Source of the DNA: Parelaphostrongylus tenuis
Lineage: Eukaryota > Nematoda > Chromadorea > Rhabditida > Metastrongylidae
DNA length: 64,000 bases
Direction: 5' to 3'
NCBI GenBank assembly: GCA_019055375.1
Contig: JAHQIW010004523.1
Location: 620,001-684,000, forward strand
Below the pieces are notes generated by a model that made no database searches, had not been told where the DNA came from, and saw only the letters and a program-made list of their open reading frames with translations. How positions within the stretch are numbered: the stretch's first letter is position 1; each line of letters starts with the position of its first letter. This document shows positions 12,801 to 20,152 of the stretch, in pieces. Made by a program: the position numbers and the translations under genes.

Positions 12801-15800
12801 GCAAGAGAGTGGCTGGGAAAACTTCAATTAGACTAGGGTTTATTTACCAGTTATCTGGTGAATATAACGATTTCTCGCACTCCAGACCAAAAAGAGTGTG
12901 GAAGATTATTGGCAGCTTTTAGATATCCTCTTACGAGTTTTACCAACGATATCCTGCAACAAGTCTTTGATTTTACTGCTTTTGTAGCAGAATTATAATA
13001 GTTGACTATACAAACAGGAATGTTTAATCGGTATATTTCTAACACTTAATTCAAACCTTACCGCAATTTTTTTTTCAACTGTGCAGGTTCCAGTACTTCT
13101 AATATTTGAATCTTCTCTTCGCTTGCTTGAGAACTTCATCTTCTTCGCGAACGTCGCAGAATACTGGGGGAGTACATCTCGTTGCAACCTCGAGGATAAT
13201 CCGCGCCAAGCATCGTTAGCCACTCGGCCACAATCTTCCACTCCCATTCAAAATGATAGCTTGTATCTCACTTTTTTGAAGGCGTGTTAGCCATTACACT
13301 ACCGGGACTCGTGTTGTGCTGTTACTCTTTCTACAATACTAGTCGGACCTGTCGTCAACCGGCCGTCAACGGGTCTATTCTGCCAAACACATATTGGCAT
13401 CAATCTCAGTTAAGCTGACAACTTTTGGATAATAGTATGATTTACAAGAAATCATTCATGTTAAAGACAAACATCCTTTTTATCTAACCGCTTCCAGCGG
13501 TGGTATGATGTTATAGGTATACCCAATGATTTAGTGTAGTGTGCAAGACTTGTGCGTCTGGCGGGACTCGAACCAGCACTTAACCCTATCCTGGGGCGCG
13601 TGCTTTAACCCGTTGCACTACCGACGCCTATTTTACCACTACTCTTTCTACGCTACAGCACATCAATCTCTCAATAACCAACCGTCAACGGTTTAGCTTG
13701 ATAGTCGGTATTGACATTGAACTCACTTCCAAAAGTTCTGCAACAAGTTGCACACCACTTTACATCGTTGGGTATATCTATAAACCCTCCATTTTAGCAC
13801 TTTAGCAGCATTAACATAGTGTTATGAATATACACATAAGGTATTCCCAACGAAATGGGTGAGGCGTGGATTTAACTCCGACCGTGGTCCAAAGTTTTGC
13901 AAAACACTCAACATTCTTGACTGTTTGAGCAATTTTCTTATGCACCACCGACGAGCTCTCGAATCCCTTTCTTTCTTCTTCATCAGCCCTGTTCTTCATC
14001 GCATTGACCTCATGAATTCGAACATGTAGAAATAGTAGTGAGTTTAGAGTGAATAGAAAAAACCAGGAAGGGTTTCTATCTTCATGCACATCGCCTCCAT
14101 TTGGCTCAATAAGTGACTAGTCTTTCTTTCCACCAGTGCGGCACCGATGTCATATGATTCACGCTGCCACAATAATGAAACGTTCCTAGCATTTATTCTC
14201 TCTGTAACTACTCCATAAGGGCATCGTGGCCGAGTGGTTGTGATGCTCGTCGCAACGTGCGTGGGCTGATTTCCCAACATTCTTCGTCGGTCAACAACGA
14301 ACGCCTATGAAACTCCATAGTCAGGCTATCCTCCTCAAGATTGCAAGGAGACATGTTCAACCAGTATTCTACGACGTTCAAGAAGACGAAAAACGAGTTG
14401 AATGCCAGAAGTTCTGGGATCGGCTCAGTGGAAAAAAACACTGTGAAGACAGAACAAATAAAAGTGCGTAAAATAACGAATCAGTAGCTACGAAGCTTTT
14501 TCTTCTTATCTCCCTGTCATTTTGACACTATGGTGCTAATGGACATATTAGTTAGAAATGCGCTAGCAATACATACATGGTCATAGGTTACATTCCTCGC
14601 TGTTAATTAATTAAGCACTCCGTGCATCCAGGCTTGGCACGTTGTTGTCATAGTTATTTAGGAGCATAAACTCATTCATCTTATCGGTGCTAGATTCCTA
14701 CACATAGATCGACTCGCAATTAATCATCTCTAGGCTGCTAGGAATACTGTTAATCATGGCAACTTTCAAAGAGTCAGTCAACGCCTGAAACTCTTACGTT
14801 TGAGAGCACTGCTCACAAGGGCTCAGTTGAGTCAAATGTTTATCAGCGAGATTCCTTAGAAGAATTCTAAGATTTCCAACCAAATTACGATAGCATTTTA
14901 ATGAATGTAGCTCATGATAACTTGACTTTTTTTTATCAACTCCTAAACAAGATCGCAACTAACTTCAATGATTACTCTGATATAAAACTGCTAATCATTA
15001 AGACTTATGGATTGTAATTTGCTTTGCCTCACTTTGCTGTCGGCCTCGCTCTGTCCCTCGTTGGCATGAAAGTGTCGAATAGTATAGACTTTATGTCCAT
15101 TGAGGCATGTTGACGATAATTACGTATTCGTTGGCCAACAAAATTGTCATCTGACGTCCGAGATAGAGCTTGTGCTCAGGCTCACTCGCGTTATGCAGCG
15201 CTTTATGAATATGCCGCCTAATTATATGAGTGTATGGACCCCGAGACCACTCTTTAGTCGATGATTAATGCGAACCAGTGATTCGCTCCGTCTATGCACG
15301 TATACAGATGTGATTCTATATGAAAAAGCTTACACTATCCAACTTCAAGTGTTCACAGTGGCCGTTTCCATTCCAATTTAAAGCATCATTAAAGCAAAAA
15401 AACTAAGATCAAAGAAAAAGTCAGAGAGAGAACGGTATGCCCATGTGTCATATCATGAAAGTATTATTTGATTTTTTGACTGTGTTTCAAAAATTTGCAG
15501 ATGTCTGGGAAGGGCTTGCATTCGAGTTGACGGGCAATTCTTAATGATAATCTAGAAATGCCTAAAAACGGCTATCTCAAAATTCCGGGGAACATTGGCT
15601 TAACCAGGATTCAATCACATCTTAAGAAGACTGGTAATCCTCAAGCATCAGTCAAATTCACTTGAAAATCTGGAGACCGTCATGAACGATAGATTCTTGG
15701 GAACGGTTTGAATTAAGAATGTGCTGTGATCCGTGCAATATTTAGGGTCATTAATGATCGTGTTCATTTCACCGTTCTTCTCATCATTTGTATTCGTCTT

Positions 15801-16980
15801 GAACCCACTCCTTTTTTTTCACCGAATTTGAGCATATTGGCAAATATGACGGTAGGGATTCACGCTATTAATTCCTATTCGTTTTGTGATTACATGTTCT
15901 ACCTCTTTCATGAGAGAAAAGAATAGTAATGTAGACACAATACAATACAAGCAAGGCTCCTCATTTGACAGATAGAAACTTTTGTATTGAGCCCACTACA
16001 GAAACGCTGTGGATTTGTCGCGACAATTTTAGAAGGAGTAATGGAAACAGTGAAAAAAAATCACTAATCACGAATAGAGAGCGCGTTATTAACAAATACG
16101 GGTCGACATTTTGGAAGGATGGTTGGATATTTCGGATATCCTATTAGATAACATTGAGCTGCTTTTATGCACACCTACGTTGCTTTGAATTTTGTAACAG
16201 GAGGTGCGAAGTTTTTCTATAGTGTGGGATAATCCGCATGTCCCTTTGTAGTGGTGATCAGAAAAATATTTGAGTGTGCTTTGAGTATTCACCAACTGAT
16301 TGAGTCCATGAGCATCATAATTCTGCTGAATCAAGCTTAATAATTGCGATGACTGACATGTTTCATACAGAAAGATCAGATGAAAGAGATTTGGGATCAG
16401 GTGTGTATGTGTCAAACAGTATGTAGTCCAGGCATGAAAATTTATTTGTTGCTGCAATAGTCATTATCTGTTTCTGAATACAATTTCTATTCCTCGAATT
16501 TCTAATGTTTTTAGTATAGGCTGTATAGCAAATTATAATTTGGTGAGTACAATGCTTTAGCTATAATTGACTAACAAAAGGTGTTTGGCAATGCTAGTGA
16601 CAAATTCTTTAATCGTTTCGTCACTTGAACTTCTTTAATTAACTGATCCCTCATGTTTCTCCTCGATCAGAGGCAAACATCATTCAGTCATTCAAAAAAA
16701 AGAGGAGAAATGAAAGTGCTTTGAATTTATCAGCCCTACTTATTTATCAAAGTTCTTCTTTTCCGCTAGAAAGCTGTTTTTTGTTATAGAGTGACGATGT
16801 GCGACTTTGAAGTTCGAGTTCTTGGCAACAAGCATCGACATTCCGTACAGTGTGTGTTGATGATTAACATGTTCAACGAGAAAGTATGGCTAAAGTTATT
16901 ATTAACTATCAATAACTCTTTTGTTCCTGAATAGATGAAAAATATAACTACATGTCTGTAAATAAACATTATATATATAC

Positions 16981-17013
<33 letters not shown>

Positions 17014-18861
17014 TCTTCTTTTTGAGGGTGTTTGTAACATAGTGGTTAATGATGTGTTGCAGTACAAAATGTTCATTGCCCAGATCCCGTGCTTCGAGCC
17101 GACGAAAGCTCCATTTTCACCGGATTTGAAATATTGTAATTTGTTTGAGAGAATAAAAACACTGACTGGATAATTTGACAATGTATTTTGAGCCCTTTAT
17201 GAGAACTGTCATGGGCACTTACTTATACGTTGCAAGACACGTATTTCGGCTTTCCAGCCTCGTCAGTGGCACGTGCCTTTTCGTTCCTTCAGTTCCTCGG
17301 TGATCCACCCCTTACATAGAGGAATCGACGACGAACTCTTACACTCAAGTTGCGGTGAAGCAATCACCGTGATGTCCTTTCAGAGTGCTTGATCGTCGGA
17401 CGCATGCAATATGGCTGGTATGTGGGGAATATGTAACAATCAATGCAATCGACTGTTACATATGCCTACGTACCAGTCTAGATTGCATGGATCAAACACT
17501 CTGAAAGAACATCACAATGATTGTTTTCACTCTACGTTTAGTTTAAAACCTTCGTCGTCTATTCCTCCATGTGAGGGGTAGAACCGTGAGGAACTAATTG
17601 AACGAAAAAGCACCGTGCAACTGACGAGGCTGAAATGCCGAAACACATGTATTGCACTATAAAAGTGACCTTAACAAACCACATGCCTAGCTCAAAAATG
17701 GCTAATTAGTAGGCATATTGACAGATTATTATGTTGTACAAGAGCGAGGTCTCAAAATGGTCGATTGCATTGATTGTTACTGACTGGACCACATTGCAAT
17801 CTCCCACAACTCATTGTATGGACCAAATCCGCACTCAGTCCCTTCCACAATGTTTCGAATGGGATCGAATGCGTTTGCATCTTCCAGGGATTGATCAACT
17901 TCGAATCCTTTATACTTGTACAGTCACTATATACAGCCCATAAGACTGCATTTAAATTGAGGAGCGATAATGAACACATTGATTTAGCGTGGTTAATGAA
18001 TTATAACTATATCAGCATAGCAAGTATAAGCAAGCATAGTAAGCAATAAGCAAGCAAGCATGTTAAGTGCTTCTCTACTACTTCTCAGACATCGTAGTAG
18101 CATCTTCAGTGTTCTGTTTGTTCTTCTATCAAAGAGTTCAGCGATACACATACCGCATGCGAACTATCTTAAGTTTGTGGCGCAGTACGTTAGCCGAATA
18201 TATTCGATTCTCAGCAGCTCCTTGGAACTGGCTGAATCAACGAATCAGTCATAATTGTTGCCACTTTATTCTGACCACTTCAGAGATGAATTACTTCGAA
18301 AGTCTAGTAGTTTATAGGTCTATCTCTTCATCTGGTTCTGGTTACTTGGCGTCGGTGTATACACCGCCGGTAACTTCATATACTGGTGTCTTCAGCTGCT
18401 ATCTGATCAGAAACGAATCAACTTCGTCGGCACCTATCTTAAACTTCTCAAACTGGTGAATGAAGAAGATCTCTCACGTAAGTTTGATCACTGAGATAAT
18501 CGCTAATGTTTAACATTGCCTAATTATTGAGGGTTGAATTCAAAATTTGGAATAACAAGTGCATCAGCATTGAAATTTGTCATAAATAATTATCGAATTC
18601 TTAAGTTCGTTCAAATCTCCTCACATCTACATCTATCCTTTAGATCAACGTATGCTGAACAAATTTGTGCAGAGGTCGTTACGGCCTGATGGAGTGTTCA
18701 TCCTTCATCTCATCTCAAAGAATGCTGGTGATATCATAACCAGTGATATCATCGCCGCCTTATGGAAGAACTTCCTTGAAGACGAGGCAGACAAGGTTAA
18801 CCGGGTTTTATCAACCTTTAACATCAAAGAACTCCAATTCTTAAGTACCATATTTCTATAA
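730..18861 (+). CDS. Innexin gap-junction protein, 8 exons, 5' exon(s) outside window
   Basis: Innexins are four-helix membrane proteins that form invertebrate gap junctions and hemichannels. The visible exons are 730-823, 1232-1311, 1551-1608, 11680-11788, 11860-11952, 16790-16883, 18318-18477 and 18644-18861. All junctions are GT-AG and the phases agree across every junction. In order they encode the YYQWVPF signature of helix 2, the cytoplasmic loop, helix 3, the second extracellular loop ([11 protein letters not shown], then CDFEVR, then [12 protein letters not shown] with conserved cysteines), helix 4 ([11 protein letters not shown]) and the cytoplasmic tail ([16 protein letters not shown]). 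About 300 residues are visible. Helix 1 and the first extracellular loop, roughly the first 100-120 residues of a typical innexin, must lie left of base 1. The first visible exon has one extra base, so the copy is either misassembled there or broken. Which innexin paralogue it is cannot be settled here. Confidence 0.92.
1232..1311 (+). CDS. Innexin exon, start of cytoplasmic loop
   Basis: Acceptor GCATAG, donor GCA/GTGAGT. It encodes [15 protein letters not shown] and continues to RKRESVA; the first codon is completed by the G left over from the preceding exon. The text matches the basic segment that follows helix 2 in nematode innexins. Confidence 0.85.
1551..1608 (+). CDS. Innexin exon, cytoplasmic loop (AHIHDSLR)
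   Basis: Acceptor ATTTTAG, donor ATA/GTGAGT. It encodes [19 protein letters not shown], a typical innexin intracellular-loop stretch, and leaves one base to pair with the next exon 10 kb downstream. At 58 bp it is too short to show as an open frame. Confidence 0.85.
1609..3847. other. Start of 10-kb innexin intron, nothing recognised
   Basis: AT-rich sequence with short T and A runs. Open frames near 1751-2186 and 2271-2818 have no family resemblance and no coding texture. No repeat of the families described elsewhere is clear before 3848. Confidence 0.45.
3848..4212. mobile_element. Foldback element with tRNA-like arms
   Basis: The arms around ATATACCCAATGATGTAG (left) and its complement (right) are inverted. 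Each arm holds a tRNA-like head: on the right, GCGTCGATAGTGCAACGG then GAGTTCGAATCCCAAC; on the left, the complement of the same head. It ends with GAGGCGGTCAAATAAAA. Same family as 13481-13797 and 57838-58127. Confidence 0.6.
5833..6133 (-). mobile_element. tRNA-derived SINE with 13-bp target-site duplication
   Basis: Flanked by perfect 13-bp direct repeats AACCTAGGAATTA at 5820-5832 and 6134-6146. On the minus strand the head reads GGCGCAGTGGTTAGAGGG then GATTCGATCTCGCG, the pol III A- and B-box pattern. The other end carries GGATGCGCCATGCATTC and an A-rich tail. Same family at 36158, 40250, 49160 and 61331. Confidence 0.85.
6455..6660 (-). repeat. Hammerhead-family repeat, decayed core
   Basis: It shares GCCCGATACACGTATTTCGG and the following CCTCTCGGGGTGCTCCAGTC segment with the hammerhead repeats at 36676 and 51531. 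The core reads CUGAAAA instead of CUGANGA, so it should not cleave. Confidence 0.6.
6780..7010 (-). repeat. SINE family 3 copy
   Basis: It shares GTAGAATACTGGTTGAGCAC and the following GGAATCACGAGGATATCCTC pattern with copies at 13084, 14215, 27370 and 44165. The minus-strand head GGCCGTGTGGTGATGATGCT is tRNA-like. Confidence 0.55.
7300..9480 (-). other. Unrecognised stretch with short minus-strand coding-like pieces
   Basis: Several minus-strand pieces have coding-like texture: [20 protein letters not shown] (about 8280-8345), [20 protein letters not shown] (about 9340-9400), [16 protein letters not shown] (about 8030-8080). They are out of frame with one another and match no family I know. 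A decayed transposon ORF is the most likely reading. Confidence 0.25.
9923..10412. mobile_element. Foldback mariner-derived element, copy 1
   Basis: Imperfect terminal inverted repeats: AGGTCTTTCCATAAGTTTCG on the left, AGGCTGTTCCATGAGAGTGG reading in from the right, both followed by a GAGC motif, with TA at the edges. Inside, the N-terminal part of a mariner transposase is present twice and head to head: [18 protein letters not shown] on the plus strand near 9990-10050, and [10 protein letters not shown] then [15 protein letters not shown] on the minus strand near 10190-10275. Same architecture as 27639-28210. Non-autonomous. Confidence 0.7.
11680..11788 (+). CDS. Innexin exon, helix 3
   Basis: Acceptor GTTATAG, donor CAACAG/GTTGGT. 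It encodes the end of the loop ([10 protein letters not shown]) and the third membrane helix ([18 protein letters not shown], then CQFLILN). The exon length agrees with both neighbouring phases. The 71-bp intron to the next exon is a normal short nematode intron. Confidence 0.88.
11860..11952 (+). CDS. Innexin exon, extracellular loop 2
   Basis: Acceptor TTCAATTCAG, donor CCACG/GTAAGT. It encodes [18 protein letters not shown], then [12 protein letters not shown], the highly conserved block before the extracellular cysteines. A second AG at 11873-11874 could be mistaken for the acceptor, but using the upstream one restores the usual FLxT(S)YTxWGF spacing. Confidence 0.9.
12230..12680. mobile_element. 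Inverted pair of Penelope-type 3' termini
   Basis: The left arm (minus strand) reads GAGAAGGAAAAGCTGCCAAA then ACGTCGGCTAATGTGAATAA. The right arm (plus strand) reads GAAGAAGGAGAAACAGCTGA then AACGTTTGTTAATGTGAATA. The arms are alike and face outward. The ending resembles the Penelope element tail at 43395-43470. Confidence 0.6.
13084..13250 (-). repeat. SINE family 3 copy
   Basis: Contains CGTCGCAGAATACTGGGGGA, TCTCGTTGCAACCTCGAGGA and, on the minus strand, a tRNA-like head GTGGCCGAGTGGCTAACGAT. Confidence 0.6.
13481..13797. mobile_element. Foldback element with tRNA-like arm
   Basis: The left arm begins TCTAACCGCTTCCAGCGG, then TATACCCAATGA. The right arm ends with TACATCGTTGGGTATATCTA. 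Between them, on the minus strand, is a tRNA-like head (GGCGTCGGTAGTGCAACGGG, later GGTTCGAGTCCCGCC), then AACCAACCGTCAACGGTTTA. Confidence 0.7.
14215..14440 (+). repeat. SINE family 3 copy
   Basis: The plus-strand head GGCATCGTGGCCGAGTGGTT is tRNA-like. It is followed by AGGCTATCCTCCTCAAGATT and ACCAGTATTCTACGACGTTC, the complement of the family body. Confidence 0.6.
14460..16780. other. Innexin intron, nothing recognised
   Basis: AT-rich intronic sequence. No repeat family from this window and no coding texture was identified; open frames at 15726-16147 and 16089-16457 look random. Confidence 0.4.
16790..16883 (+). CDS. Innexin exon, conserved cysteine loop (CDFEVR...NMFNEK)
   Basis: Acceptor TTGTTATAG, donor GAGAAA/GTATGG. 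It encodes [16 protein letters not shown], then [15 protein letters not shown]. The first A completes the Arg codon begun in the exon ending at 11952. The two cysteines are the extracellular disulphide positions of the family. A long open frame on the opposite strand here is only its shadow. Confidence 0.92.
16968..17013. repeat. (TA)n microsatellite
   Basis: TA dinucleotide run with two interruptions inside the innexin intron. Confidence 0.95.
17228..17273 (-). ncRNA. Hammerhead ribozyme, partner copy
   Basis: On the minus strand: core CUGACGA, stem II GGCU / AGCC with GGAA loop, core GAAA, stem III AU / GU with loop ACGU, cleavage triplet GUC. Stem I has a mismatch at the second pair. Antisense to the innexin. 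Confidence 0.65.
17615..17657 (+). ncRNA. Type I hammerhead ribozyme, all stems paired
   Basis: Stem I is GUGCAA (17615-17620) with UUGCAC (17652-17657), six perfect pairs. Core CUGACGA (17621-17627). Stem II is GGC / GCC closing a six-base loop (17628-17639). Core GAAA (17640-17643). Stem III is AC / GU with loop ACAU (17643-17650, sharing the last core A). The cleavage triplet is GUA, with cut after 17651. The layout, with a minimal stem III, is that of the hammerheads found in Penelope-like elements and retrozymes. It lies in the sense strand of the innexin intron 16884-18317. Activity is inferred from sequence only. Confidence 0.8.
18318..18477 (+). CDS. Innexin exon, helix 4
   Basis: Acceptor TTTATAG, donor TCAC/GTAAGT. 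It encodes [18 protein letters not shown], then [10 protein letters not shown] and [22 protein letters not shown]: the fourth helix and the start of the cytoplasmic tail. The longer open frames over this stretch are in other frames. Confidence 0.92.
18644..18861 (+). CDS. Innexin last exon, cytoplasmic tail and stop
   Basis: Acceptor CCTTTAG, stop TAA at 18859-18861. It encodes [18 protein letters not shown], then [20 protein letters not shown] and [10 protein letters not shown], the conserved innexin tail, followed by a divergent end ([20 protein letters not shown]). Confidence 0.92.
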
Positions 18862-18882
18862 ACTATAGCTCAAACTGATAAT

Positions 18883-18888
18883 AATAAA
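18883..18888 (+). terminator. Polyadenylation signal AATAAA of the innexin gene
   Basis: AATAAA lies 22 bases after the innexin stop codon. That is a compact 3' UTR, normal for nematodes. Confidence 0.55.
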
Positions 18889-19989
18889 CCTGAAACGTAT
18901 CATTTTCAAAAGCGGTTCAAAGATTACCAAGCACTATGTGATTTACCAACCATTATAGCCTCATCGTAGCAGTAGGCATTCCTGAATAATAAATTGTGAA
19001 GCAAAGTGAGAGCTCTTCTATGGCAAGGTCAGTGAGGTTTAGAGTATTTAATAAACCTATCTGAACCCACAGATGAGGAATTCTACATGATACTAACGCT
19101 TGCGAGCTACTGCTTAAATTCTTTTTGCCGAGACTACTGAAAATGAACAGACCTGTCCTAACCCTCTTTGTGTGCTTTTTGCAAATCGAATTTATCCGAT
19201 TATGTAGCTTACACATGGCATACCATAATATGATCATATCGTTCTTAGGAATGAGAGGATTCTAATGGGCTCCACTGAATCACAGTAACAACTCATACTT
19301 AAACTCTATTTGAAGAATATTTAAGCGACAAGAGCTTTCTCTTTTACAGGGACACGAACACTCTCAAGCGCCCACGCTCGAGGATGTGGACGGATTTAAA
19401 GAGCAACTCGACAACCATCCACTCAACTAGACGTCGAATTAGAACTTAGTCAATATTATATGTTTTTAGTACACTGCCTCAAGGTTTCCACAGATTCTCA
19501 TAAGTCCTATACAGAAAACCCCTTTGTGAGGTCAGTCGATTTCTCGCACCCTTCTCAATATTAGGCTTTCATCTTCATCAGTGTTGCGTTATATCATAGC
19601 CGATTCCCTAAATATCGGTTATTGAAGTGAATCCATTTGAAGACCATCATTTAGATAGAATACATCACCGATAACCACTCTGTATTCGATTAGATAGAAT
19701 ATGTCACCGATGGTTACTTTGTGTTGATGTTAATTGTGATCACTGTTCACTCGATTCTTCTCGTAGAGCACGAAGATGTGTGTCGTACACATATGAAAGT
19801 ATCTGATTGAGCTTAAATATCATTCCATATCATGATTGATATCGAGTATAGGTTCAAATTTCTTTCTATTTGTCATATTTACTTTTGTTAAGCATATTGC
19901 TTTATCATTGCAATGATAAAAAACTTCTTCATCAGGAATTTATGCTTTGAAAGTGCTGAATGTATTAAAGTGTAAACAGATTTCATTTC

Positions 19990-20152
19990 CTATCCACCTT
20001 TGCTTTCTGTTCTCTTCCATTTTTGCCTTCGTCTCACTTTCCGTTTCTGTTCAGCTGAAACCTTTCCACGGGAGAATTTCTTCTTTTTCAAATTGATCTT
20101 GACAAAGTTCCCTTCCAGCTTCTTCGAATAGACTCCGCTTCTAGGCGTACAC
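19990..20152 (-). CDS. sld-2: sld-2-like last exon: RecQ4/Sld2 basic motif and stop
   Basis: Acceptor CTGTTTAG; the frame stays open to TAG at 19990-19992. It encodes CTPRSGVYSKK, then EGNFVKINLKKKKFSRGK, then QKWKRTESKGG. This is the diagnostic block for the family. A possible donor (AAAG/GTGGAT) at 19998 would give a slightly different end, but no convincing downstream exon was found. Confidence 0.72.

Larger units (their letters stand above)
17190..17690. mobile_element. Inverted pair of hammerhead-ribozyme repeats
   Basis: Two arms of roughly 220 bp face away from each other around a centre near 17430. Shared landmarks, left arm and complement of right arm: GCCTCGTCAGTG / GCCTCGTCAGTT, GAGGAATCGACGACGAA / GAGGAATAGACGACGAA, TTTCAGAGTGCTTGATC / TTTCAGAGTGTTTGATC, ATATGTAACAATCAATGCAA / ATATGTAACAGTCGATTGCA. 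Each arm carries a hammerhead core near its outer end. It lies in an innexin intron. Confidence 0.8.

Noticed and set aside
16784..16993. Minus-strand 69-codon open frame
   Set aside because: Exact antisense of the innexin CDFEVR/NMFNEK exon.
18067..18459. 130-codon plus-strand open frame
   Set aside because: Overlaps the innexin helix 4 exon in a different frame; the true frame is fixed by the innexin text and splice phases.
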